DNA of 64,000 nucleotides from Shewanella hafniensis (GTDB taxonomy: Bacteria > Pseudomonadota > Gammaproteobacteria > Enterobacterales > Shewanellaceae): positions 1-64,000 of the forward strand of contig NZ_BPFD01000005.1 of assembly GCF_019655335.1 (NCBI RefSeq). Direction: 5' to 3'. The notes below the pieces were generated by a model, which saw only the letters and a program-made list of their open reading frames with translations, had not been told where the DNA came from and ran no database searches. This document shows positions 1 through 8,749 of the stretch, one piece after another. A program made the position numbers and the translations under genes. Each line of letters starts with the position of its first letter. Positions within the stretch are counted from its first letter, which is position 1.

Positions 1-93
1 ATTGAATTTGCTCAGAATAGAATTAACTATCGACCCAAAAAGTGTTTGAAGTTTAAGCAGCCTGCGGTGGTGTTTCACCAGTTAGCTGCTTAA
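1..93 (+). pseudogene. IS30-family transposase, C-terminal end only
   Basis: Frame 1 is open from the left edge to TAA at 91-93 and encodes 30 residues containing NYRPKKCLKFKQPAVVF. This matches the C-terminal signature of IS30-family transposases, which typically end in a NxRPRKxLGFKxPxEVF-like motif after the DDE catalytic core. Only this tail lies in the window, so the catalytic residues cannot be checked and the gene may be intact beyond the edge. It points into the interrupted NIT-domain gene on the opposite strand. The family call rests on the short motif alone. Confidence 0.75.
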
Positions 94-122
94 TTGTCGA
101 GTGTCGCACTTCGGTGTTGAAT
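1..122 (+). mobile_element. Right end of an IS30-family insertion sequence
   Basis: The transposase tail ends at 93. It is followed by a stretch (about 100-122) reading TGTCGCACTTCGGTGTTGAA, which looks like the terminal inverted repeat of IS30-type elements. The neighbouring minus-strand gene stops being coherent at about the same point. The outer boundary near 122 is an estimate. The left end and target duplication are outside the window. Confidence 0.6.
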
Positions 123-582
123 TCGGGTTTAATTCTGTGTAATAGGCGACTTCGTCGGCAACGCTGATACTTAAACTGTCCACCTGTGAGCGAATTGAAT
201 TTAATCGCCCTAACTGTGAATTAAGTTCCTTTAGCTTAGGAGCAAATATCGCTGGCAGCTGATTTTGGGTGATAAATTGCTGGTAGAGACTCAGCTGTGT
301 ATCCGTAAGCTGTCTTTGACCAGGGATTTTCGCGGCAAAGGCTTTTCCCGCAGAGCCAAGAAATCCAGCGCTCATTCCGCGCTCTTTTTGTAATTCGTGC
401 ACTAAATTACTGTTTGTCACAGCCAACTCACTCAATTGCACCACTAAGGTTAAATCTTGCTTATATTCATACTTTTCAATGAGGTAAAGGGAGCCGCAGA
501 GGAAACAAGCTAATAAGGGAGGCAAAACGACCATTAATAATTTTTGTTTTAGACTGAGATTACCAATCCATTGCCATTTCAT
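82..582 (-). pseudogene. NIT-domain sensor or chemoreceptor N-terminus, interrupted by IS
   Basis: The reading frame encodes 166 residues. A membrane segment lies near residues 14-32 (LMVVLPPLLACFLCGSLYL), followed by a helical domain with the NIT hallmark LQKERGMSAGFLGSAG near residues 64-80. NIT domains sense nitrate/nitrite in chemoreceptors and kinases, are about 240 residues long, and are followed by HAMP and signalling modules. Here the frame reaches VAYYTELN, the expected middle of the NIT domain, then ends in a dozen residues read from IS30-like DNA. The rest should lie beyond the insertion, outside the window. The product is probably non-functional. Whether the parent was a methyl-accepting chemotaxis protein is inferred from the NIT plus membrane layout. 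Confidence 0.7.
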
Positions 583-795
583 AGAAATTTCCTTTTAAAC
601 GAATTTTTAACTAAATTAGCGAACACTAGGTATAGCATAAGATTATGCATAGGACGACTAAGGTTTGTAGAAAAGTAGTCGCTAATATACTGATAAACGG
701 CGACTTCATGCCTTTCTTTAAAGGTGAAAAAAGCGCCAACTTATTAAGTGCACTCAGGGTAAACCGATAAAATTCAAAAAAATTAGCGTACAAAT

Positions 796-827
796 AAAAA
801 CGCACAGGAATAATACCTGTGCGTTTA
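796..827 (-). terminator. Intrinsic terminator after ychE/marC
   Basis: The inverted repeat AACGCACAGG / CCTGTGCGTT has a 7-nt loop. Read on the minus strand it is followed by a TTTTTATTT tract. It lies 35 bp beyond the stop codon of the MarC-family gene. Confidence 0.85.
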
Positions 828-862
828 TTGATAAAAGTACGATGAATCCTGCGGAGTAATAC

Positions 863-1495
863 TTAGCTAAAGAGCTGCGGAAATAATCCCTTAACACCTG
901 CCGCAATCACTTCAATACCTATGGATAGCATTAATAGCCCCATAAGACGGGTAATCACGTTAATCCCCGTCTTACCCAAAATTTTATAAATGATGGATGC
1001 CATTCTAAACAGGCCAAAACTGACTAAACCAAACACAATCACAGTGATGAACATGGCAATAATGTTCGACAATGAATTATGCTCGGCGGCAAAGACGATC
1101 ACTGAACTGATAGCACCAGGTCCCGCCATCAGTGGCAAGGCCAAAGGTACCACCGCCACCGATTCCATTGCCGAGGATTCGCGGTCTTCTTCTTGGTTGC
1201 GTTTCACTTCGCCTAATTTACCTTGCAACATCGACATCGCAATAATGGCAATCAAGCTGCCACCCGCGATCCTAAAGGCTGAAAGCGAAATACTGAACAT
1301 ATTCAGAATGTGCTGCCCCGCCACAATTGTGACTAAGAGGATCACCACAACCGCAAAGTTGGCCACTTTACCCGTGTGATTCCGCTCAGCCTCCGTTTGA
1401 TGGCTGGTTAAGCTCACAAACACAGGCAACAAGCCAACCGGATTGATGATAGCAACGAGGCCAAGAAAAAATTTAACGTAAAGAGTTAACTCCAA
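863..1495 (-). CDS. ychE: MarC/YchE-family inner membrane protein
   Basis: The protein has 210 residues, the usual MarC (UPF0056) size, and about six hydrophobic segments. The family motif INPVG lies near residue 17 and a second half-motif MAGPGAI near residue 123, reflecting the internal duplication of this transporter-like fold. The family was once linked to multiple antibiotic resistance, but its substrate is not established; annotations as a neutral amino acid transporter rest on a few members. It lies divergently beside adhE. In Escherichia coli the YchE paralogue is also adjacent to adhE, which is why I prefer that symbol to yhgN or marC. Confidence 0.85.
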   Translation of the reverse strand: MELTLYVKFFLGLVAIINPVGLLPVFVSLTSHQTEAERNHTGKVANFAVVVILLVTIVAGQHILNMFSISLSAFRIAGGSLIAIIAMSMLQGKLGEVKRNQEEDRESSAMESVAVVPLALPLMAGPGAISSVIVFAAEHNSLSNIIAMFITVIVFGLVSFGLFRMASIIYKILGKTGINVITRLMGLLMLSIGIEVIAAGVKGLFPQLFS

Positions 1496-1765
1496 GGGAC
1501 TATCCTTATATGCGTGTCACGCCGTCTTCATCAAAATATGCTTGAGGGCAAGTATAGTATCTCAAGCGCTATTGACTGAAAAATGAGATTTTTGAGGTTA
1601 AATCACAACTTCGAATAATATTTAGTTATCGAAGCCGATGTATTTTCAGCGCAATTTTAAACAAACAAGTTACCCTAAGTGTAGTTTTATTACATAAAAG
1701 CCCGATATTGTCGGTAACATCACACTTTCAACGCGGTTTTAGGTGTAATTTTCTACCATAAAGAG

Positions 1766-1800
1766 GATTTAGTGAATGACTTGATTCACTAAATCTTTTT
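1766..1800 (+). promoter_or_regulatory. Terminator-like hairpin in the adhE leader
   Basis: GATTTAGTGAAT (1766-1777) pairs perfectly with ATTCACTAAATC (1784-1795) around the 6-nt loop GACTTG. Five T residues follow directly (1796-1800), then the AGGAG ribosome-binding site of adhE at 1801-1805. Structurally this is a weak intrinsic terminator placed inside the leader of the gene it would control. It could attenuate adhE, stabilise its mRNA or limit ribosome access. Function is inferred. The rest of the 318-bp intergenic region (1496-1813) shows no site I can name. Confidence 0.6.
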
Positions 1801-1813
1801 AGGAGTATTAATC

Positions 1814-4417
1814 ATGACAGTGACCAATGCACAAGAACTGGATCTCATGGTCGAGCGTGTGGCAAAAGCACAAGCCGAGTATGCAACGTTCAGCCAAGCG
1901 CAAGTCGATAACATTTTCCGCGCAGCGGCACTTGCCGCTGCCGATGCGCGTATCTCGCTGGCGAAAATGGCCGCCGCAGAAACCCGCATGGGTGTCGTTG
2001 AAGACAAAGTGATCAAAAACCACTTTGCCTCTGAGTACATTTACAATAAATACAAAGATGAAAAAACCTGTGGGATTTTATCTGAAGATGTCACCTTCGG
2101 TACTATTACCATTGCTGAACCCGTCGGCATCATCTGTGGCATAGTGCCCACCACTAACCCCACATCGACAGCGATATTTAAGGCTTTAATCAGCCTTAAA
2201 ACCCGTAACGCGATCATCTTCTCGCCCCATCCTAGGGCCAAAATATCTACCACAACGGCAGCAAAATTAGTGCTTGATGCGGCCATTGCTGCTGGCGCGC
2301 CCAAAGACATTATTGGCTGGATTGATGAACCCAGCGTTGCACTGTCAAATCAATTAATGACACACCCAAGGATCAATTTAATTCTCGCAACCGGTGGCCC
2401 AGGCATGGTAAAAGCCGCCTACTCTTCCGGTAAACCGGCGATTGGCGTCGGTGCGGGTAACACGCCTATTGTTATCGATGAAACCGCCGACATCAAACGC
2501 GCGGTCAGTTCGATTCTCATGTCGAAAACCTTTGATAACGGTGTGGTTTGTGCGTCAGAACAAGCGGTAATTGTGGTTGATAGTATTTACGAGCAAGTCA
2601 AAGAGCGTTTCGCGACTCACGGCGGCTATATGCTATCGAAGGATGAAACCGCGGCGATGCAGCAGGTCATTTTAAAAAATGGTGGCTTAAATGCCGATAT
2701 CGTTGGCCAAAGCGCCGCCAGTATCGCGCAAATGGCGGGCTTTGAAGTGCCGCACTGGACCAAAGTGTTGATCGGTGAAGTCACCGACATTTGCGACAGT
2801 GAGGCCTTCGCCCATGAAAAATTATCACCACTGCTTGGTATGTACCGCGCCAGCGACTTTAACGATGCCATGGATAAAGCCGAAGCCTTAGTCGCGCTTG
2901 GCGGCATTGGCCACACATCAGGGCTTTATACCGACCAAGATACCCAAACAGAACGTGTGCATGCCTTTGGTTTTAGAATGAAAACAGCACGTATTTTGAT
3001 CAACACCCCAGCCTCACAGGGCGGCATTGGCGATCTGTACAACTTCAAACTGGCACCGTCACTCACTTTGGGTTGTGGTTCTTGGGGCGGCAACTCGATT
3101 TCAGAAAACGTTGGCCCTAGTCATCTGATCAACAAAAAAACCGTCGCTAAGAGGGCCGAAAACATGTTGTGGCATAAGCTTCCTGCATCTATCTATTTCC
3201 GCCGCGGCAGTTTACCCATCGCACTTGAAGAACTGAGCGATAAAAAACGCGCTTTGATCATCACCGACAGATTTTTATTCAACCACGGTTATTGCGACGA
3301 AACCCTACGGATTTTAAAGGCACAAGGCCTTGAAACCGAAGTATTTTACGATGTTGAAGCCGATCCCACCTTAGCCATAGTCCGCCAAGGCGCTAGGGTT
3401 GCCCAAAGCTTTAAACCCGATGTGATTATTGCGCTCGGCGGCGGCTCCCCCATGGATGCGGCGAAGATTATTTGGGTGATGTACGAGCACCCCGATGTCG
3501 ATTTTGCTGATTTGGCACTGCGCTTTATGGACATTCGTAAACGTATCTACAAATTCCCTAAAATGGGCAGTAAAGCCATGATGGTGGCGATTCCAACCAC
3601 CTCAGGCACAGGCTCAGAAGTCACACCTTTTGCGGTAGTGACAGACGAAATTACCGGTAAAAAATACCCGATTGCCGATTATCAACTCACGCCCAACATG
3701 GCGATTGTTGACCCAAATCTAGTGATGGACATGCCTAAATCCCTCACCGCCTTTGGTGGCATAGATGCGGTGACCCATGCTCTTGAAGCCTATGTCAGCG
3801 TGATGGCAAACGAATATAGCGACGGCCAAGCACTGCAAGCCCTCGATTTACTGTGCAAATATTTACCCGATGCCTACAACTTGGGCTCACAGTCACCTGT
3901 CGCCCGTGAAAAGGTCCATAATGGCGCCACTATTGCGGGTATCGCCTTTGCTAACGCTTTCCTCGGGATTTGCCACTCAATGGCGCACAAACTGGGCGCA
4001 GAGTTCCATCTCGCCCACGGTTTAGCCAATGCGCTATTGATCAACAACGTAATACGCTTTAACGCAACGGATCTGCCCACTAAGCAAGCGGCCTTTAGCC
4101 AATACGACAGGCCAAAAGCCCTGTGCCGTTATGCAGCCATCGCAGATCACTTGAAACTAGGCGGAAAAACGGATGAAGAAAAAGTCGAAAAATTGCTTGA
4201 GAAAATCACACACCTCAAGAAGACGATTGGCATTCCTGCTTCTATCCAAGAAGCCGGCGTCAACGAAGCCGACTTCCTCGCCAAGCTAGATGAATTAGCC
4301 GAAGATGCCTTCGATGATCAATGTACCGGTGCCAATCCACGTTACCCCTTGATTAACGAGCTGAAACAACTGTTCCTCGATAGCTATTATGGCCGTGACT
4401 ATAGCGATAACAACTAG
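1814..4417 (+). CDS. adhE: Bifunctional acetaldehyde-CoA/alcohol dehydrogenase AdhE
   Basis: At 867 residues this is the usual AdhE length. The N-terminal CoA-acylating aldehyde dehydrogenase domain (about 1-440) carries the catalytic Cys246 in NGVVCASEQ. The C-terminal iron-dependent alcohol dehydrogenase domain (about 450-867) has a GGGSPMD nucleotide-binding loop and iron-ligand histidines in HSMAHKLGAEFHLAHG. The enzyme reduces acetyl-CoA to ethanol with two NADH during fermentation and forms cytoplasmic spirosome filaments. The start is fixed by AGGAG at 1801-1805. It appears monocistronic, with a terminator-like leader hairpin and its own downstream terminator. Confidence 0.98.
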   Translation: MTVTNAQELDLMVERVAKAQAEYATFSQAQVDNIFRAAALAAADARISLAKMAAAETRMGVVEDKVIKNHFASEYIYNKYKDEKTCGILSEDVTFGTITIAEPVGIICGIVPTTNPTSTAIFKALISLKTRNAIIFSPHPRAKISTTTAAKLVLDAAIAAGAPKDIIGWIDEPSVALSNQLMTHPRINLILATGGPGMVKAAYSSGKPAIGVGAGNTPIVIDETADIKRAVSSILMSKTFDNGVVCASEQAVIVVDSIYEQVKERFATHGGYMLSKDETAAMQQVILKNGGLNADIVGQSAASIAQMAGFEVPHWTKVLIGEVTDICDSEAFAHEKLSPLLGMYRASDFNDAMDKAEALVALGGIGHTSGLYTDQDTQTERVHAFGFRMKTARILINTPASQGGIGDLYNFKLAPSLTLGCGSWGGNSISENVGPSHLINKKTVAKRAENMLWHKLPASIYFRRGSLPIALEELSDKKRALIITDRFLFNHGYCDETLRILKAQGLETEVFYDVEADPTLAIVRQGARVAQSFKPDVIIALGGGSPMDAAKIIWVMYEHPDVDFADLALRFMDIRKRIYKFPKMGSKAMMVAIPTTSGTGSEVTPFAVVTDEITGKKYPIADYQLTPNMAIVDPNLVMDMPKSLTAFGGIDAVTHALEAYVSVMANEYSDGQALQALDLLCKYLPDAYNLGSQSPVAREKVHNGATIAGIAFANAFLGICHSMAHKLGAEFHLAHGLANALLINNVIRFNATDLPTKQAAFSQYDRPKALCRYAAIADHLKLGGKTDEEKVEKLLEKITHLKKTIGIPASIQEAGVNEADFLAKLDELAEDAFDDQCTGANPRYPLINELKQLFLDSYYGRDYSDNN

Positions 4418-4472
4418 GTAATCACCTAACGATGCTAAGCGCGTGCTAATTAAGCGCCGCGCAACATAAATG

Positions 4473-4500
4473 AAAAAGCCCTCGAATGAGGGCTTTTGCT
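4473..4500 (+). terminator. Intrinsic terminator after adhE
   Basis: AAAAGCCCTC (4474-4483), loop GAAT and GAGGGCTTTT (4488-4497) form a perfect 10-bp stem 57 bp past the adhE stop codon. Confidence 0.85.
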
Positions 4501-4596
4501 GCATGCTTTACTGTGATGTAAAACGTGGGTATGTCGATGCGCTAATTGAATAAACGCAACACCACTTCACTAGGCTCGAACTCAACTTGCTATCAC

Positions 4597-4656
4597 TAAA
4601 CTAACCACCGTTAAGCTTATTATCACTAAGCTGGTCATTACTAAGCTTATCATCAC
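4597..4656. repeat. Degenerate 15-bp tandem repeat
   Basis: Three clear consecutive 15-bp units are present: TAAGCTTATTATCAC (4612-4626), TAAGCTGGTCATTAC (4627-4641) and TAAGCTTATCATCAC (4642-4656). A weaker unit precedes them at 4597-4611. The array sits just past the stop codon of the minus-strand M14 peptidase gene. Similar short-period repeats occur after the S9 peptidase and napC. Confidence 0.7.
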
Positions 4657-4668
4657 AACAAACAGCGA

Positions 4669-5604
4669 CTAACGCTGCGCCAGTACATAATCGATGGCGC
4701 TGGTGATGGCCGCAACCTGCGCCAGATTACATTCGGCAGGCGTGGCCGTTGGGCTATCTGGGTACACTTCTGTCGTAGTGTTATAAATACAGCCAGTGAC
4801 ACTGCTGCAAAGTCCTAATGACTTAAGCGGATAGTTAATCACCCCGTGCTGCACCACAGTCGAGCCAATGATCTCACCTTTCTCGTCGGCAGGAGCAATA
4901 TGCGTCACTTTACTCACGCCATCAATAATGGCTTTTTGGAAGGCATCCATTGAGTTTTCGGTATCACCTACAGCATAAAAACCATCAGGGATAGTGCCTT
5001 TTTCATACTCAATGCCATCGCGGGCTGACAGCGCTGGACGAAACTCTAACTCATCTGAATCAGTAGTTTCATGTAAATCTACATGCAGATCAAAACCTTG
5101 CTCAACTGATGTAACTAGAGCCATCAAGGCTGCTGATTCCTCTGCGGGGCTGTTGGCATAGAATGAACGGTTTGGATCAATAGCCTTTGGATTCCAGCGA
5201 TTAATGGTCTCGTAACCCCAAGGACTCACGCACACGGCAACCACTAAGTTTACCTGTTGCACGTAATTCGCCGCTTCATTAGCTAAAAAGGCCAATGCAC
5301 CATGCACGCCGCTGGTTTCATAACCATGCACGCCGCCAGTCACCAACACAGTTGGCTTTTGTGGTTCAAACTGCTGGCTCTTCACCGCAAATAATGGATA
5401 ACGATCGGCATTAATCGATAAGGCGCCATATTGCACAATGCCAAGCCTAAGTGAAGATAGCTTTGCTTCCATTGCCTTGAGTGGCGTCACAACATCATCC
5501 TGATACGAACGCTTGATTTGGGTGCTCGCCAGCCATGCGGCTTTTTCAGACTCGCCCCATTTTTCACCAGCGGTGCCGATGGGATAAAAGGTTAAATTTG
5601 CCAT
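4669..5604 (-). CDS. M14-family zinc metallocarboxypeptidase
   Basis: The protein has 311 residues and no signal peptide, so it is probably cytoplasmic. GGVHGYETSG near residues 90-99 supplies the HxxE zinc ligands of the M14/aspartoacylase fold. NRWNPKAIDPNRSF resembles the substrate-binding NPxxxxxNR element, and DLHVDLHETTD supplies the third ligand histidine. TTEVYPDSPT near the C-terminus may hold the catalytic glutamate. The family removes C-terminal residues from peptides or deacylates amino acids; the substrate cannot be predicted here. It is followed by a GNAT acetyltransferase gene on the same strand 70 bp upstream, which may be co-transcribed. Confidence 0.85.
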   Translation of the reverse strand: MANLTFYPIGTAGEKWGESEKAAWLASTQIKRSYQDDVVTPLKAMEAKLSSLRLGIVQYGALSINADRYPLFAVKSQQFEPQKPTVLVTGGVHGYETSGVHGALAFLANEAANYVQQVNLVVAVCVSPWGYETINRWNPKAIDPNRSFYANSPAEESAALMALVTSVEQGFDLHVDLHETTDSDELEFRPALSARDGIEYEKGTIPDGFYAVGDTENSMDAFQKAIIDGVSKVTHIAPADEKGEIIGSTVVQHGVINYPLKSLGLCSSVTGCIYNTTTEVYPDSPTATPAECNLAQVAAITSAIDYVLAQR

Positions 5605-5674
5605 AATTCCTCTATTTTTAGTTCTATTAGCTCAATTGAGAGTACTAGTATTTGGATGAATGAGTGTTGCCAGC

Positions 5675-6133
5675 CTAAAGCGTCAACTGCATGGGAATAT
5701 CGCGGATCCCGCCGCGCTCTCGCTCTGCTCCTAATGGCTCAAAGCCAAAACCTAAGTACACAGCCTGCGCATTCAGCGCCGAGTTCACGGTAAACACCCC
5801 CGGATTGCCTTGGGCTAAACATTGAGTTTTTGCATATTCCCATAACATTCGCGCTACACCTTGTCCCTGCGCATGGGAGGCGACAAAAAGATGGTACAAG
5901 TGGCTATTCGCCTTCATCCCCACTACGCCAGCGAGTTGGCCCGAGTCCGTTATGGCGACATGGTACTGATAACCCATAGCAAAATAGCTAGCAATCGCTT
6001 CAATCGACATAGCATTCACTAAGATTGCAGCGCCCTCTTCAGTGCATGTTGGGGCGATAAAGTCTTGGGTTAACTGAGTGAGCAATTCGCTTATTTCAGG
6101 GATATCAGCTAAGGTTGCGGCTCGAATATTCAT
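5675..6133 (-). CDS. GNAT-family N-acetyltransferase
   Basis: The protein has 152 residues, a single GNAT domain. The acetyl-CoA pyrophosphate-binding motif A is visible as LFVASHAQGQGVARMLWEYAK, with the Q/RxxGxG/A core at QGQGVA. It is followed by the NPGVFTVNSALNAQAVYLGFGFEP segment typical of motif B. The acceptor substrate is unknown. The gene lies upstream of the M14 peptidase in the same direction, with a terminator for the preceding S9 peptidase gene between 6176 and 6204, so its transcript should start in 6134-6175 or by readthrough. Confidence 0.85.
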   Translation of the reverse strand: MNIRAATLADIPEISELLTQLTQDFIAPTCTEEGAAILVNAMSIEAIASYFAMGYQYHVAITDSGQLAGVVGMKANSHLYHLFVASHAQGQGVARMLWEYAKTQCLAQGNPGVFTVNSALNAQAVYLGFGFEPLGAERERGGIRDIPMQLTL

Positions 6134-6175
6134 CTTAACTCCTTGATTAAAAATAAATCCATTACATGACTCAAT

Positions 6176-6204
6176 AAAAAGCCAGAACAGAGTCCTGGCT
6201 TTTT
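6176..6204 (-). terminator. Intrinsic terminator after S9 peptidase gene
   Basis: AAAAAGCCAG (6176-6185) pairs with CTGGCTTTTT (6195-6204) around a 9-nt loop. The stem carries T-rich flanks in both directions. It lies about 170 bp beyond the S9 peptidase stop codon. Confidence 0.75.
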
Positions 6205-6307
6205 AAGACGCTTGAACAAAAGACGCTTAGCGTAAAACACTTCAAGAGTTAATCACATCAAACAACTCGCCGATGATAACCCTATCAGGGCGAGCCTTAC
6301 GTCTTTT

Positions 6308-6367
6308 ATTACACTGTCATTCACTGTTTGTTATTAAACAGTCTGTCATTCAACAGTCTGTTATTGT
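6308..6367. repeat. Degenerate 15-bp tandem repeat
   Basis: Four 15-bp units lie in a row: a weaker one at 6308-6322, then ACTGTTTGTTATTAA (6323-6337), ACAGTCTGTCATTCA (6338-6352) and ACAGTCTGTTATTGT (6353-6367). The array starts 9 bp past the S9 peptidase stop codon on the minus strand. This resembles the arrangement at 4597-4656. Confidence 0.65.
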
Positions 6368-6375
6368 GCTGGCAG

Positions 6376-8427
6376 TTACTGCTTAGTCCAGCGGTCCATC
6401 CAACGGAATACATTGGCGTACCATTGCTCTAAGTTTTCAGGTTTTAGGATCCAGTGGTTTTCATCTGGGAAAATCAACAACTCAGATGGAATACCTTTAC
6501 GCTGCATAAAGCTAAATGCCGCTAAACCTTGATCATAAGGCACACGGAAGTCTTTCTCACCATGAATAACTAACATGGGGGTTTTCCAGTTTTCAACATA
6601 ATTCACTGGGTTAAACTTCTCATATAAGGCTTTGTTATCTGAGTAAGTACCGCCAAATTCGTACTCAGGGAACCATAACTCTTCGGTCACGTGGTACATA
6701 GAACGCATGTCGAACAGACCTGCGTGGTCAACAAGACACTTGAAACCATCGTTCCAGTTACCTTGGATCCAGTTCATCATGTAGCCGCCGTAAGAACCAC
6801 CGAGCGCACAGGCGTTTTGCGGATCGAGCCATTTTTGTTGTTGGCTTACTGCCGCTAGGCCTTTTTGCAGATCTTCTAATGGCTTACCGCCCCAATCTTG
6901 GCTGATAGAATCCGTAAAGGCTTGGCCGTAACCGGTAGAGCCGTGGAAATCCACCATAACAACGCCATAGCCTGCACCCGCCCATAACTGCGCGTTCCAA
7001 CGACCGCTGAAGGCATTACCAAATGACCCCTGCGGTCCACCATGCACTAAGTAGGCAATAGGATATTTTTTACCTTCTTGGAAGTTAGCTGGTTTGATCC
7101 AGTAACCGTAGACGTCTTCGTTATTCCAACCCTTGAAGCTGAACTGTTCAAACTTACCGAACTTGATCTCGGCCAGCTTATCTTTGTTCACTTCGGTCAG
7201 ACGCTTAAGCCCTTGACCATCAGTGGTGATACTGTAGAGATCGCCCGGCTCAACTAAGGTTTTGCTATCGAAAATCAGTTCATCGTTAGTAACCGCAATT
7301 AAGCTGTTCGTGCCATCGCTGTAGACAGAACGCACATCGCCAAATTGGGTATTCACTTGGAAAATTGAGACTTGACCTAAGTCTTGTGCCGTGACATACA
7401 AGGTACGATTGTCAGGAGCAAACATCAGTGAGCTTGGGCTACGATCCCACAATGGCGCCACTTCTTTGGTTTGGCCAGTGGTGGTGTCGCGCAGCATGAT
7501 ACCGTAACGATCCGCTTCAAAACCCGGTTTCTTCATCGCTAAATAGGCCATGTAACGACCATCGCTCGAAAACGTTGGCTGCGCATCCCATGCGAGATTG
7601 TCTTTGGTTAAATTGGTTGCTGCGCCGCCTGTCACTGGCACTTGCCACAAATCATAGTTAGTGGTCCAAGCTTGATCTTTGCTCGGCGCTTTAGCACTAT
7701 AAACCACAAACTTACCGTCTGGCGTGAAAGTCACTTCTTCCATACCCGAGAAAGGTTTTGGCGGCGTTTCAGTGTCTAACCCTTGGGTGACATCAACAAC
7801 TTTAGTCAGTTTTTCACCGTTTACAGCGCCCACAAATAAATGGTTACGGGCGTGATCTTCCCACGTATCCCAGTGGCGAACCATTAACTGTTTGTATTCG
7901 CGACCCGTCGATTTACGCTCAGATTCAGCGGTAAATTTATCCTTTGAGCAGGCTAAATCCTTACATTCTGGGAATACGCGCATACTGAGTACAACTTGTT
8001 TACCATCGTTTGATAGCTTGTAGCCATCAATATCCAAAGGTAAATCAGAAACTTGAACCGCTTCACCGCCCGTTAATGGCAGTTGGAATAGCTGGCTTGA
8101 ACCGCTACGACTGGCAAGGAAATAAATCGACTTGTCGTCAGTGGCGAAACTCACATCGTGCTCAGTGCCCGCGGCAGAGGTCAGTTGTAACGGTTTCGCT
8201 TTCGTGTCAGTCAGATCCAATAGATACAGATCAGAGCTGCCCTCTCCCTTATCGTTTACCGTTTTAAGACCATAAACTAATTTAGTGCCATCGTGGGACA
8301 CAGTCGCAGAATGCATCTTATTGAGTTTAATGAGTTGTTGCACAGTAAAAGGCGTTGGATCGGCCGCTTGGGCAGATAACGCCAACCCTGCGGCGCCGAG
8401 CGCCAATAGGAGAGGAGCTATTTTCAT
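6376..8427 (-). CDS. Secreted S9-family (prolyl oligopeptidase) peptidase
   Basis: I chose the internal ATG at 8427 (683 residues) because MKIAPLLLALGAAGLALSAQA is a clean Sec signal peptide; the frame is open 51 codons further upstream, but that extension is not protein-like. Residues about 40-420 form a WD40/TolB-like beta-propeller. The C-terminal alpha/beta-hydrolase domain has YLVHGGPQG, the nucleophile motif GGSYGGYMM (Ser in GxSxGG), an aspartate in HGEKDFRVP and a histidine in DENHWI. Relatives are periplasmic dipeptidyl or acylaminoacyl peptidases that degrade imported peptides. The gene stands alone between two terminators. Confidence 0.9.
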   Translation of the reverse strand: MKIAPLLLALGAAGLALSAQAADPTPFTVQQLIKLNKMHSATVSHDGTKLVYGLKTVNDKGEGSSDLYLLDLTDTKAKPLQLTSAAGTEHDVSFATDDKSIYFLASRSGSSQLFQLPLTGGEAVQVSDLPLDIDGYKLSNDGKQVVLSMRVFPECKDLACSKDKFTAESERKSTGREYKQLMVRHWDTWEDHARNHLFVGAVNGEKLTKVVDVTQGLDTETPPKPFSGMEEVTFTPDGKFVVYSAKAPSKDQAWTTNYDLWQVPVTGGAATNLTKDNLAWDAQPTFSSDGRYMAYLAMKKPGFEADRYGIMLRDTTTGQTKEVAPLWDRSPSSLMFAPDNRTLYVTAQDLGQVSIFQVNTQFGDVRSVYSDGTNSLIAVTNDELIFDSKTLVEPGDLYSITTDGQGLKRLTEVNKDKLAEIKFGKFEQFSFKGWNNEDVYGYWIKPANFQEGKKYPIAYLVHGGPQGSFGNAFSGRWNAQLWAGAGYGVVMVDFHGSTGYGQAFTDSISQDWGGKPLEDLQKGLAAVSQQQKWLDPQNACALGGSYGGYMMNWIQGNWNDGFKCLVDHAGLFDMRSMYHVTEELWFPEYEFGGTYSDNKALYEKFNPVNYVENWKTPMLVIHGEKDFRVPYDQGLAAFSFMQRKGIPSELLIFPDENHWILKPENLEQWYANVFRWMDRWTKQ

Positions 8428-8559
8428 TGTTATGTCCGTCTTTTGTTGAACAGGTTCGAGGCTTGCAAATATTCGATAATCATCATTGCTGCAAACACGA
8501 ATGTTAAAAACGATCTGAGATCGTATCTTTTGAAGATAAGCTTTCCACACTATCGAAAC

Positions 8560-8600
8560 AAAAACGCTCAAGCAAGCCAAATGGCGAACCTGAGCGTATT
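8560..8600 (-). terminator. Intrinsic terminator after fumarase gene
   Basis: ACGCTCA (8564-8570) pairs with TGAGCGT (8591-8597), with a small inner GCC/GGC stem. On the minus strand a TTTTTGTTT tract follows. It lies about 150 bp beyond the fumarase stop codon; a T-run on the other strand may make it bidirectional. Confidence 0.65.
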
Positions 8601-8636
8601 TTTTTGTGACAAAATGTCAGTGGCGCAATGATTTGT

Positions 8637-8682
8637 CTAAGGAACCGATATCAGATTACCTAAGCAACCGATATCAGCGCGT
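8637..8682. repeat. 23-bp direct repeat pair 3' of fumarase
   Basis: CTAAGGAACCGATATCAG (from 8637) is repeated as CTAAGCAACCGATATCAG (from 8660), with one mismatch. Another CTAAG word lies at 8733. The repeats fill much of the otherwise featureless spacer between the fumarase stop codon and its terminator; nothing else in 8428-8749 is recognisable. Confidence 0.5.
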
Positions 8683-8749
8683 AAACTCAAACGGCTTTGC
8701 TTAAAAAGCCATCAAGTTCAATCCGCTAACGCCTAAGCTTTACTCCAAC

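Noticed and set aside
8428-8580. N-terminal extension of the S9 peptidase
   Set aside because: The extra 51 residues precede a clean signal peptide, include the terminator stem and lack a plausible start signal; the internal ATG at 8427 is preferred.
8443-8631. 62-codon plus-strand frame upstream of the S9 peptidase gene
   Set aside because: It spans the fumarase terminator and the leader of the S9 gene, and has no ribosome-binding site.
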